Part shown: positions 1 through 5,011 of the stretch, piece after piece | Numbering within the stretch: the stretch's first letter is position 1 | How the letters are laid out: every line of letters starts with the position of its first letter | From: Chloroflexi bacterium UBA4736 | GTDB taxonomy: Bacteria > Chloroflexota > Dormibacteria > Dormibacterales > Dormibacteraceae | DNA length: 5,011 nucleotides | Assembly (NCBI GenBank): GCA_002404015.1 | Contig: DHIW01000036.1 | Location: 1 to 5,011, forward strand | Reading direction: 5' to 3' | Made by a program: the position numbers and the translations under genes | Notes under the pieces: model-generated | What the model saw: the letters and a program-made list of their open reading frames with translations, nothing else | What the model was told of the DNA's origin: nothing | Database searches by the model: none

Positions 1-60
1 GCAGCACAACCATTGTCCTCGTTCAGAAGGGCACCTTTCACTTTGTCCTCAGCCCCCTAT

Positions 61-110
61 CTCCCTCCACCTTCGGTGGATTCGGGCCACAGGGGGGAGG
101 GAGTTTCTTT
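61..110 (+). terminator. Candidate rho-independent terminator of an upstream gene
   Basis: CTCCCTCC at 61-68 can pair perfectly with GGAGGGAG at 96-103, and the second arm is followed directly by the T-rich tract TTTCTTT (104-110). The 27-nt interior can itself fold: TCCACC (66-71) and GGTGGA (75-80) form a small alternative hairpin with a TTC loop. A GC-rich stem followed by a T tract is the usual form of an intrinsic terminator. The large loop and the interrupted T tract make this one imperfect. It would end a gene lying left of the window, since no coding frame is supported in the first 60 bases. It could instead be an attenuator-like element in the leader of the protease gene. Confidence 0.4.
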
Positions 111-200
111 ACAGGGGGCGAGGGACTTCGTGTGAGGTCTTGTTCTCAGCCGTGTCTCAGTCGGATTACTGAGTATTGGGGGCGGGTATAAGGAAGTGAC
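111..200 (+). promoter_or_regulatory. Leader of the M50 protease gene with inverted and direct repeats
   Basis: This non-coding stretch precedes the protease gene. CTCAGT (156-161) and ACTGAG (168-173) form an inverted repeat with a 6-nt centre. TCTCAG also occurs twice in direct orientation at 144-149 and 155-160, 11 bp apart, about one helical turn. Such an arrangement could be an operator or a short RNA hairpin. A TTGTTC at 140-145 could serve as a weak -35 box, but no good -10 box sits at the right distance. TATAAG at 187-192 resembles a -10 box but overlaps the Shine-Dalgarno sequence (AAGGAAG, 190-196). A promoter is expected here from context, but its exact position cannot be called. 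Confidence 0.35.
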
Positions 201-1094
201 ATGAGCGCCGCCCCGCCGCCCTACAATCCGCCACCGCAGTGGGGACCGCCGCCGCCCGGCGAGGAGCCCAGGCCCGAACCAGAGGGCTATCAGCCGTTCC
301 AGCAGTACTACCACCCCGCGCCGGCCCCCTCGAAGCGGCAGCGCGAAGGCATCATGGGCGGGATCGTCAGCGCCCTGCTCGCCGTGTGGGCGTTCGTCAA
401 GTACGGCGGCCTCCTGCTGCTCAAGTTCGGCGCCTTCAAGACGCTGCTCACGCTGGCCATCAGCTTCGGCGCCTACGCGATCTTCTACGGGCCCTGGTTC
501 GCGGCCGGCCTGGTCCTGATGATCCTGGTCCACGAGATGGGTCACGTCGTCGAGATCCGGCGCCAGGGCATGAAGGCGACCGCTCCTCTCTTCATCCCGT
601 TTTTCGGCGCCGCCATCTTCCAGAAGACGCACGCGACGGACGCCCTCCACCAGGCCCAGATCGGGATCGCCGGCCCGCTGGCCGGGACCCTGGGTGCGAC
701 CGCCGCCTTCGTCCTGTACGGCGCGACCCACAACGAGATCCTGCTGCTGTGGGCCTACCTGGGATTCTTCATCAACCTCTTCAACATGATCCCGGTGGGG
801 ATGCTGGACGGCGGCTGGATCCTGGCCGTGGTCTCCAAGTGGTTCCAGCTGTTCGGCCTCGCCGTGCTGGTACTGGCCGTGTTCTACATCGGCTTCAGCC
901 CGATCGTCCTGATCATCGTGCTGCTCGGCCTGCCCACGCTCCTGGACCGCTTCCGCAACGACCGCTCGCCCTACTACCAGTCGGTCCCGGTTCCCGCCCG
1001 CTACGCGATGGGAACGGCCTGGCTTCTGCTGACCGCCTACCTGGCGTTCGCGATGTTCCAGGCCCACGGGCTGCTGCAGGGCGTGGTTCGGTAG
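201..1094 (+). CDS. Site-2 protease family (M50) integral membrane zinc metalloprotease
   Basis: This 297-residue intramembrane protease probably cleaves membrane-bound substrates within the bilayer; its substrate is unknown. The zinc-binding HEMGH motif is at residues 111-115. The second family signature, N195-x-x-P198-x-x-x-LDGG (to residue 205), supplies the third metal ligand, D203. Between them, IAGPLAG (156-162) is the usual S2P glycine-rich motif. I estimate six to eight hydrophobic segments, around residues 53-73, 81-97, 98-118, 155-175, 179-197, 209-247 and 268-287. The first 50 residues are not membrane-like: they are rich in proline, glutamine and tyrosine (PPPY at 5-8) and end in a basic stretch, so they form a probably disordered, cytoplasmic tail. 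There is no PDZ domain, unlike RseP. The ATG at 201 is supported by AAGGAAG at 190-196. A gap and a candidate promoter separate it from rpmE, so it may be transcribed separately from the translation genes downstream. The call is firm for the family and open for the role. Confidence 0.93.
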   Translation: MSAAPPPYNPPPQWGPPPPGEEPRPEPEGYQPFQQYYHPAPAPSKRQREGIMGGIVSALLAVWAFVKYGGLLLLKFGAFKTLLTLAISFGAYAIFYGPWFAAGLVLMILVHEMGHVVEIRRQGMKATAPLFIPFFGAAIFQKTHATDALHQAQIGIAGPLAGTLGATAAFVLYGATHNEILLLWAYLGFFINLFNMIPVGMLDGGWILAVVSKWFQLFGLAVLVLAVFYIGFSPIVLIIVLLGLPTLLDRFRNDRSPYYQSVPVPARYAMGTAWLLLTAYLAFAMFQAHGLLQGVVR

Positions 1095-1129
1095 AATCAT
1101 TCGCTCGCGAACTGGGTAATAAAGAGAAA
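1092..1129 (+). promoter_or_regulatory. Candidate promoter and near-palindrome in front of rpmE
   Basis: TAGAAT at 1092-1097 resembles a -10 hexamer and includes the TAG stop codon of the protease gene. It would place a transcription start near 1104 and give rpmE a leader of roughly 25 nt. No convincing -35 box is visible 16-18 bp upstream; CTGCTG at 1071-1076 is at best a weak match at 15 bp. TTCGC-TC-GCGAA (1100-1111) is a 12-bp near-palindrome lying where an operator or a 5'-end hairpin would sit. The gap is richer in A/T than the surrounding genes, which fits a regulatory region. No terminator separates the protease gene from rpmE, so read-through remains possible. Confidence 0.35.
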
Positions 1130-1339
1130 GTGAAGGCACAGATCCATCCCACCTTTTACGAGAACGCCGTGGTGACCTGCGTGTGCGGAAACACGTTCAC
1201 CACCGGCTCGACGCGCAAGGAGCTGAAGACCGAGATCTGCTCCGTTTGCCACCCCTTCTACACGGGCCAGCAGCGGATCGTGGATACCGGTGGCCAGGTC
1301 GAGCGCTTCAGAAAGCGGGCCGCGAAAGCGGGCCGGTAA
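1130..1339 (+). CDS. rpmE: 50S ribosomal protein bL31 (zinc-binding, C+ form)
   Basis: This 69-residue protein is full length for bL31, a large-subunit protein that bridges the central protuberance to the 30S head. The N-terminal KAQIHP aligns with the usual start of the family, which fixes the GTG at 1130 as the start. A weak purine-rich Shine-Dalgarno sequence (AAAGAG, 1121-1126) lies just upstream. Four cysteines, C17, C19, C37 and C40 (CVC and CSVC), mark the zinc-binding C+ form rather than the zinc-independent paralogue induced under zinc starvation. The family motif HPFYTG follows at 41-46, and a GGQ tripeptide occurs at 54-56 in TGGQVERF. The C-terminus is basic, as expected for rRNA contact. 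It is probably the first gene of the translation operon; DUF1385 starts 5 nt after its stop codon. Confidence 0.98.
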   Translation: MKAQIHPTFYENAVVTCVCGNTFTTGSTRKELKTEICSVCHPFYTGQQRIVDTGGQVERFRKRAAKAGR

Positions 1340-1344
1340 GGCCC

Positions 1345-2277
1345 GTGCCGCTTCCCGAAGAGGTTCCCACAGCGGAGCCTCAGTCCCCGGCCAAGGAGAG
1401 GTTCTTCTATGGCGGGCAGGCCGTGATCGAGGGCGTGATGATGCGCGGCCGCCAGCACTACGCGGTGGCGGTCCGCCTGCCGCGCACCAAGGAGATCCTG
1501 ATCGACCGCGGCGAGCTGACGGCACCCATCTACGTCCACCCGGTCTGGAAGCTGCCGTTCGTGCGCGGCCTGGCCCTGCTGGCGGAGCAGATGCACCTGG
1601 GCATGAAGTCCCTGATCTGGTCGGCCAACGTGAACGCAGGCGACAACGACGTCGAGATCGGCAAGCGTGAGATCACGATCTCGGTGGTTGCCGCGCTGGC
1701 GGCCAGCCTGCTCCTGTTCATCGGCCTCCCCCTGCTCGGTGCCGGCCTGGTCGCCCACAAGAGCAGCTCTTTCGGTTTCGTCGCGATCGAGGGCGTGATC
1801 CGGGTCGGCCTGGTCCTCGGCTACCTGACCCTGATCGCCCAGCTGAAGGACGTGCGCCGGGTCTTCCAGTACCACGGCGCCGAGCACAAGACCATCAACG
1901 CGATGGAGTCGGGCTGGCCGCTGGACGTCGTGAACGTGCGCCGCGCGAGCCTGCTTCACCCCCGCTGCGGCACCGGCTTTCTCCTGGTGGTCCTCGTCAT
2001 CAGCGTGCTCGTCTTCAGCCTGGTGGCCTTCTTCCACCCGAACCTGTTCTGGCTGATCGCGTCCAGGATCCTGGGCGTGCCAGTGATCGCCGGTGTGGGC
2101 TTCGAGTGGATCCGGTTCATGGCCCGGCACCGCGAGAACGGGCTGGTGAAGGTCCTGCTGCTGCCCGTGCTGTACACGCAGAAGTTCACGACCCGCGAGC
2201 CCACCGACGACATGCTCGAGGTGGCCATCGCCGCCTTGAATGCCGCCAGGGAGGGCGAGGAGGCGCAGGCGGCTTGA
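1345..2277 (+). CDS. DUF1385 (YqhQ/COG3872-type) integral membrane protein of unknown function
   Basis: The 310-residue product has the hallmarks of the DUF1385 family: YGGQAVIEGVMMRG (22-35), YHGAEHKTI (176-184), HPRCGT (205-210) and a C-terminal TTREP (282-286) followed by LEVAIAAL. The family has been described as a predicted metal-dependent enzyme, and the conserved H178, E180, H181, H205 and C208 would suit metal binding, but no activity is established to my knowledge. Four hydrophobic segments are visible, near 111-134, 143-167, 211-231 and 234-252, so it is a membrane protein with the HGAEHK and HPRCGT motifs in the loop between the second and third. The GTG at 1345 is chosen because it starts just after rpmE and leaves about 20 residues before the first conserved motif. 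Upstream in-frame starts would overlap rpmE heavily. Its TGA stop overlaps the prfA start. Confidence 0.95.
   Translation: MPLPEEVPTAEPQSPAKERFFYGGQAVIEGVMMRGRQHYAVAVRLPRTKEILIDRGELTAPIYVHPVWKLPFVRGLALLAEQMHLGMKSLIWSANVNAGDNDVEIGKREITISVVAALAASLLLFIGLPLLGAGLVAHKSSSFGFVAIEGVIRVGLVLGYLTLIAQLKDVRRVFQYHGAEHKTINAMESGWPLDVVNVRRASLLHPRCGTGFLLVVLVISVLVFSLVAFFHPNLFWLIASRILGVPVIAGVGFEWIRFMARHRENGLVKVLLLPVLYTQKFTTREPTDDMLEVAIAALNAAREGEEAQAA
2257..2263 (+). promoter_or_regulatory. Shine-Dalgarno sequence for prfA inside the DUF1385 gene
   Basis: GAGGAGG lies 10 nt before the TTG at 2274 and is a strong match to the anti-Shine-Dalgarno complement. It is the best ribosome binding site in the operon. Together with the RF1 N-terminal alignment, it supports TTG as the prfA start. 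There is no ATG, GTG or other TTG in frame nearby that would give a normal RF1 N-terminus. Confidence 0.7.
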
Positions 2278-3353
2278 TCGATCGCCTGGAGGCGGTCGTT
2301 CAGCGCTACCGCCAGATCCAGTCCGAGCTGGCGCGGCCCGAGGTCCTCGCCGACCACGAGCAGCTGGCGCGCCTCGGCCGGGAGGCCAAGACGCTGGAGG
2401 ACATCGTGCAGGCCTACGAGGCCTACAAGACCGCCCAGGCCCAGCTCGAGGAGGCCCGGGAGATGCAGCGCCAGGAGAAGGACACCGAGATGCAGGAGTA
2501 CCTGAAAGGCGAGGAGCACGCCGCTCTCCAGAAGCTCGCCGAGCTCGACGAGCAGCTCAAGGTGCTGCTGCTGCCCAAGGACCCCAACGACGATCGGGAC
2601 GTGGTCGTGGACATCCAGGGCGCCGAGGGCGGGGAGGAGGCGGCGCTATTTGCGGCCGACCTTTTCCGTATGTACAGCCGCTGGGCCGAGAACAAGGGCT
2701 GGAAGGTGGAGGTGGTCGACGCCCAGGAGACGCCCCGGGGCGGCTTCGACCGGATCGAGTTCGAGGTGCACGGCCACGGTGCCTACTCGCAGCTCAAGTT
2801 CGAGGGTGGGGTGCACCGGGTCCAGAGGGTGCCCGAGACCGAAAGCCAGGGCCGCGTCCACACCTCGGCCGCCACCGTGTCGGTGATGCCCGAGCCGGAT
2901 CCGGTCGAGATCGAGCTCCCCGACAAGGACATCAAGATCGAGACCTCCACGTCCCAGGGCCCGGGCGGCCAGAGCGTCAACACGACCTACTCGGCCATCC
3001 GGGTGACACACATCCCGACCGGCCTGGTGGTCTCGATCCAGGACGAGAAGTCGCAGCTCAAAAACAAGGAGAAGGCGCTCCGTGTCCTGCGCGCGCGCCT
3101 GTACGAGCGCAAGCTGGCGGAGCAGCAGGCCGCGCAGTCGGCGCAGCGCCAGACGATGGTCAAGACGGGCAGCCGCTCGGAAAAGATCCGGACCTACAAC
3201 TTCAAGGAGAACCGGGTCACCGACCACCGCATCAACGCCACGCTCTACAAGCTCGACCGGATCCTGCAGGGCGACCTCGACGAGGTGATCGCCATGCTGG
3301 CGACGGCGGAGCGCGACAGCCTGCTCAGGGGCGAAGACGGCACCTCCGGCTGA
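2274..3353 (+). CDS. prfA: Peptide chain release factor 1 (RF1)
   Basis: RF1 recognises UAA and UAG in the ribosomal A site and triggers peptide release. The 359-residue length matches the family (360 in E. coli). An N-terminal helical domain (about 1-100) is followed by the codon-recognition domain with VQRVPETES. Here P187-E-T189 is the RF1 PxT anticodon-like motif; RF2 would have SPF. The catalytic GGQ is at 231-233 in [13 protein letters not shown]. The C-terminal [11 protein letters not shown] and NRVTDHRIN blocks are also typical. Residues around GGQ differ from E. coli (RSSGAGGQHVNTTDSA): T-S-Q precedes the glycines and tyrosine replaces the aspartate. The start is a TTG whose last two bases begin the TGA stop of DUF1385 (TTGA), which suggests coupled translation. 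Its own stop is UGA, which RF1 does not read. The gene for its modifying enzyme, prmC, begins 13 nt downstream. Confidence 0.98.
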   Translation: MIDRLEAVVQRYRQIQSELARPEVLADHEQLARLGREAKTLEDIVQAYEAYKTAQAQLEEAREMQRQEKDTEMQEYLKGEEHAALQKLAELDEQLKVLLLPKDPNDDRDVVVDIQGAEGGEEAALFAADLFRMYSRWAENKGWKVEVVDAQETPRGGFDRIEFEVHGHGAYSQLKFEGGVHRVQRVPETESQGRVHTSAATVSVMPEPDPVEIELPDKDIKIETSTSQGPGGQSVNTTYSAIRVTHIPTGLVVSIQDEKSQLKNKEKALRVLRARLYERKLAEQQAAQSAQRQTMVKTGSRSEKIRTYNFKENRVTDHRINATLYKLDRILQGDLDEVIAMLATAERDSLLRGEDGTSG

Positions 3354-3366
3354 GCTCCCGCTGACG

Positions 3367-4209
3367 TTGCTCGAGGTGCTCAAGCGGGCAACCACGTACC
3401 TCGAAGCACACGGGTCGACCTCTCCACGTCTTGATGCCGAGGTCCTGTTGGCCCACTCGCTGGGGGTGCGCCGGCTCGACCTCTACCTGCAGTTCGACCG
3501 GGTGCTGAGCGAGTCCGAGCTGGCCCCCTACCGGCAGCTGGTGGACCGCCGGGGCAGGGCCGAGCCGGTCGCTTACCTGGTCGGCCACAAGGAGTTCATG
3601 AAGCTCGATTTCGAGGTCACACCCAACGTGATGATCCCCAGTCCCGACACCGAGCTGCTGGTTCAGCGGGCGGTCGCGCTGGTGCGCGAGCAGTCGGGCG
3701 AGGTGCGGGTGGCGGACGTGGGCACCGGCAGCGGCTGCATCGCGATCTCGATCGCGCACTACGCGGCCAACGCCCGCCTCTACGCCTCCGACGACAGCCC
3801 GGCGGCGCTGGCGGTGGCCGCCCGCAACGCCCACACCCACGGCCTGGCTGAGCGGATCGAGCTGCTGGAGGGCGACCTGGCCGCACCCCTCCCGGATCGG
3901 CTCGACCTGGTCTGCGCCAATCTCCCCTACGTGGACCCGGAGGCCCAGCTTTCGGCCGATGTGCTCGCGCAGCCCCACCACGCTCTGTTCGCCGACGCGG
4001 GAGGAGCGGCGCTGGTGGAACGGTTGGTGCGCGAGGCACCCGCGAAGCTGGTTCCAGGGGGCCGGATCCTGGTGGAGACCCACCCCGCGCTCATCGACAG
4101 CCTCGCGGCCCTGGCGGCTGGGATCTACGCCGGTCAGACGGTGCACATGGACCTGGGCGGGTACGAGCGTCTGCTGGAAGCCTGGGAGCCGCGGCCACGG
4201 ATATCCTGA
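3367..4209 (+). CDS. prmC: Release factor glutamine N5-methyltransferase (HemK/PrmC)
   Basis: PrmC uses S-adenosylmethionine to methylate the GGQ glutamine of release factors. The 280-residue protein has the N-terminal helical substrate-binding domain (about 1-75, with SPRLDAEVLLAH), then IPSPDTE (90-96) and a Rossmann methyltransferase domain. The SAM motif DVGTGSG is at 117-123, the acidic SDDSP loop is at 141-145, and motif IV is NLPY at 185-188. A C-terminal D-L-G-G-Y-E-R (262-268) aligns with the family's D-x-x-G-x-x-R ending. Two positions are unusual: NLPY replaces the usual NPPY, and serine replaces the arginine of IPRP(D/E)TE. The location right after prfA strongly supports PrmC over the L3 methyltransferase PrmB. 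The start is uncertain: TTG at 3367 is used here, but CTG at 3361 or GTG at 3376 are possible. No clear Shine-Dalgarno sequence is visible, so translation may depend on coupling to prfA. Confidence 0.95.
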   Translation: MLEVLKRATTYLEAHGSTSPRLDAEVLLAHSLGVRRLDLYLQFDRVLSESELAPYRQLVDRRGRAEPVAYLVGHKEFMKLDFEVTPNVMIPSPDTELLVQRAVALVREQSGEVRVADVGTGSGCIAISIAHYAANARLYASDDSPAALAVAARNAHTHGLAERIELLEGDLAAPLPDRLDLVCANLPYVDPEAQLSADVLAQPHHALFADAGGAALVERLVREAPAKLVPGGRILVETHPALIDSLAALAAGIYAGQTVHMDLGGYERLLEAWEPRPRIS

Positions 4210-4799
4210 AGCCCGACGAGGCAGGCCTGGCCACCGCCGCCGCCCTCCTCCGCGACGGCGAGGTGATCGGGTTCCCCACCGACACGGTCTACGGCCTGGC
4301 CGCCCTGGCCGGGGACCGGCTGGCCATCCGACGGGTCTTCGAGATCAAGGGCCGGCCGCTCTCGCAGCCGCTGGTGCTGATGGTCGCCGAGCCCCTCCAG
4401 GTTGAGGAGTGGGCGTATGTCGGAGCCCCGGCCCGAGCCCTGATGGAGCGTTTCTGGCCGGGCCCGCTGACACTCGTGCTGCCCGCGCACGGGCGCCTGC
4501 GGCCCCCGCTCGTGGCCGGCACACCTCGTACGATCGGGGTGAGGATCCCGGCCCACGAGGTCGCGCTCGGGTTGCTGCGCGAGGTGGGGGAGCCACTGGC
4601 CACCACCAGCGCCAACCGGTCCGGCGAGCCGGAGGCCATGACGCCGCTCGAGGCAGCCTGGCTGAGCGGCGTCGCGGCGGTGCTCGACGGCGGTCGGGCG
4701 CCGGGCGGCATCCCCTCCACGGTCGTGGACGCGACCGGGCCCGAGCTGCGGGTGCTCCGCGAGGGCCCCATCTCGGCCGCCGACCTTCGCCGAGGGTAG
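4206..4799 (+). CDS. tsaC: L-threonylcarbamoyladenylate synthase (TsaC/YrdC/Sua5 family)
   Basis: This enzyme makes threonylcarbamoyl-AMP from threonine, bicarbonate and ATP, the first step of tRNA t6A37 synthesis; TsaB, TsaD and TsaE act afterwards. Signatures are GFPTDTVYGLA (22-32), the nucleotide-binding KGRP (48-51), WPGPLTLVL (84-92), TIGVRIP (109-115), TTSANRSGE (133-141) and PSTVVD (170-175). The single YrdC domain with no C-terminal Sua5 extension makes it the short TsaC type. The start is unusual. The first conventional in-frame start is GTG at 4263, but it would remove 19 residues (LKPDEAGLATAAALLRDGE) that match the normal first strand and helix of the fold. No ATG, GTG or TTG occurs in frame upstream as far back as about 4080. 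CTG at 4206, overlapping the prmC stop as CTGA, gives a normal 197-residue protein and is the best candidate. The function is secure and the start is inferred. Confidence 0.94.
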   Translation: MKPDEAGLATAAALLRDGEVIGFPTDTVYGLAALAGDRLAIRRVFEIKGRPLSQPLVLMVAEPLQVEEWAYVGAPARALMERFWPGPLTLVLPAHGRLRPPLVAGTPRTIGVRIPAHEVALGLLREVGEPLATTSANRSGEPEAMTPLEAAWLSGVAAVLDGGRAPGGIPSTVVDATGPELRVLREGPISAADLRRG

Positions 4800-4808
4800 C
4801 ATTTCGGC

Positions 4809-5011
4809 ATGGCCGATCTCCGCACGACGATGACGTTCCAGGCCCTCGACCGCGACGACCCCGAAGTGGCCGACCTGATCCGGCGCGAGTTCCGGCGCCA
4901 GAGCACGACCCTGGAGCTGATCCCCTCCGAGAACCTGGCCAGCCCCGCCATCCTGGAGGCGCTGGGCACGCTGCTGACCAACAAGTACGCCGAGGGCTAC
5001 CCGGGCAAGCG
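4809..5011 (+). CDS. glyA: Serine hydroxymethyltransferase, N-terminal part (runs off the window)
   Basis: GlyA interconverts serine plus tetrahydrofolate with glycine plus 5,10-methylene-tetrahydrofolate using pyridoxal phosphate. Only 67 codons and two bases are present. They include LELIPSEN (35-42) and [13 protein letters not shown] (55-67), both characteristic of the family's N-terminal region. The catalytic PLP lysine lies beyond the window. The ATG at 4809 is preceded by GAGGG (4792-4796), 12 nt away. An internal ATG at 4830 would also give an acceptable N-terminus but lacks a ribosome binding site. The gene starts 9 nt after the tsaC stop and probably belongs to the same transcript. 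Confidence 0.98.
   Translation, partial: MADLRTTMTFQALDRDDPEVADLIRREFRRQSTTLELIPSENLASPAILEALGTLLTNKYAEGYPGK

Noticed and set aside
1..20. A possible divergent minus-strand gene starting at the ATG complementary to 11-13, with GAGGA upstream
   Set aside because: Only four codons lie inside the window and the spacing to GAGGA is very short. The candidate terminator on the + strand also argues for an upstream gene reading rightward.
57..1139. A 360-codon open frame on the minus strand across the whole protease gene
   Set aside because: It is antisense to a clear M50 gene. Its product is rich in R, D, E, Q and H with no recognisable domain, as expected from the reverse complement of a GC-rich membrane protein gene.
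239..1339. A long + strand frame that runs through the protease gene into rpmE, as if encoding an N-terminal extension or fusion of bL31
   Set aside because: The upstream part is an alternate-frame shadow of the M50 gene. The bL31 N-terminus aligns from GTG 1130 and gives a normal 69-residue protein.
1183..1344. An earlier start for DUF1385 within rpmE
   Set aside because: It would overlap rpmE by about 150 nt and add residues unlike the family. GTG 1345 fits the gene spacing.
1258..2130. A 290-codon minus-strand open frame opposite DUF1385
   Set aside because: It has the same antisense composition artefact. The + strand carries the conserved family motifs.
2646..4146. Long minus-strand open frames opposite prfA and prmC
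   Set aside because: They have no recognisable motifs, and both + strand genes are full length with all signature residues.
4206..4209. PrmC-TsaC fusion by a -1 frameshift at the junction
   Set aside because: No slippery heptamer is evident at the junction, and both proteins have complete normal ends when translated separately.
1..5011. Mobile element, CRISPR array, toxin-antitoxin, tRNA or defence system
   Set aside because: The genes are contiguous housekeeping genes of uniform composition. No transposase, regularly spaced repeats, cloverleaf structure or defence domains were seen.

Overview
The window is a dense, GC-rich stretch of bacterial chromosome with every gene on the + strand. 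Codon third positions are strongly G/C. The order rpmE - DUF1385 (yqhQ-type) - prfA - prmC - tsaC/sua5 - glyA is a conserved housekeeping arrangement of the kind I associate with Gram-positive-like (terrabacterial) lineages such as Chloroflexota, Ca. Dormibacterota and some Actinomycetota. The phylum cannot be fixed from this window alone.

Layout. Positions 1-200 hold no supported gene. They contain a candidate rho-independent terminator (61-110), presumably for a gene off the left edge, and a G-rich leader with short repeats. Positions 201-1094 encode a membrane-embedded site-2 (M50) protease with a proline-rich N-terminal tail. A 35-nt gap (1095-1129), richer in A/T than its surroundings, carries a candidate -10 box and a near-palindrome. 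After it come bL31 (1130-1339), a DUF1385 membrane protein (1345-2277), RF1 (2274-3353), the RF1 glutamine methyltransferase PrmC (3367-4209), the t6A enzyme TsaC (about 4206-4799) and the first 67 codons of serine hydroxymethyltransferase (4809 to the right edge).

From rpmE onward the genes are separated by at most 13 nt or overlap, so they probably form one operon. Most of them serve translation: a ribosomal protein, the UAA/UAG release factor, the enzyme that modifies its GGQ loop, and the first enzyme of tRNA t6A37 synthesis. GlyA supplies glycine and one-carbon units. DUF1385 is the member of unknown function. Five genes in a row (rpmE to tsaC) appear to start at non-AUG codons, two of them in TTGA/CTGA stop-start overlaps, which suggests translational coupling.

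I see no mobile element, CRISPR array, RNA gene or defence system, and no clear sign of an undescribed system. The most interesting points are a GGQ tripeptide in each of the three proteins encoded just upstream of prmC, the apparent CUG start of tsaC, and motif variants in PrmC and around the RF1 GGQ.
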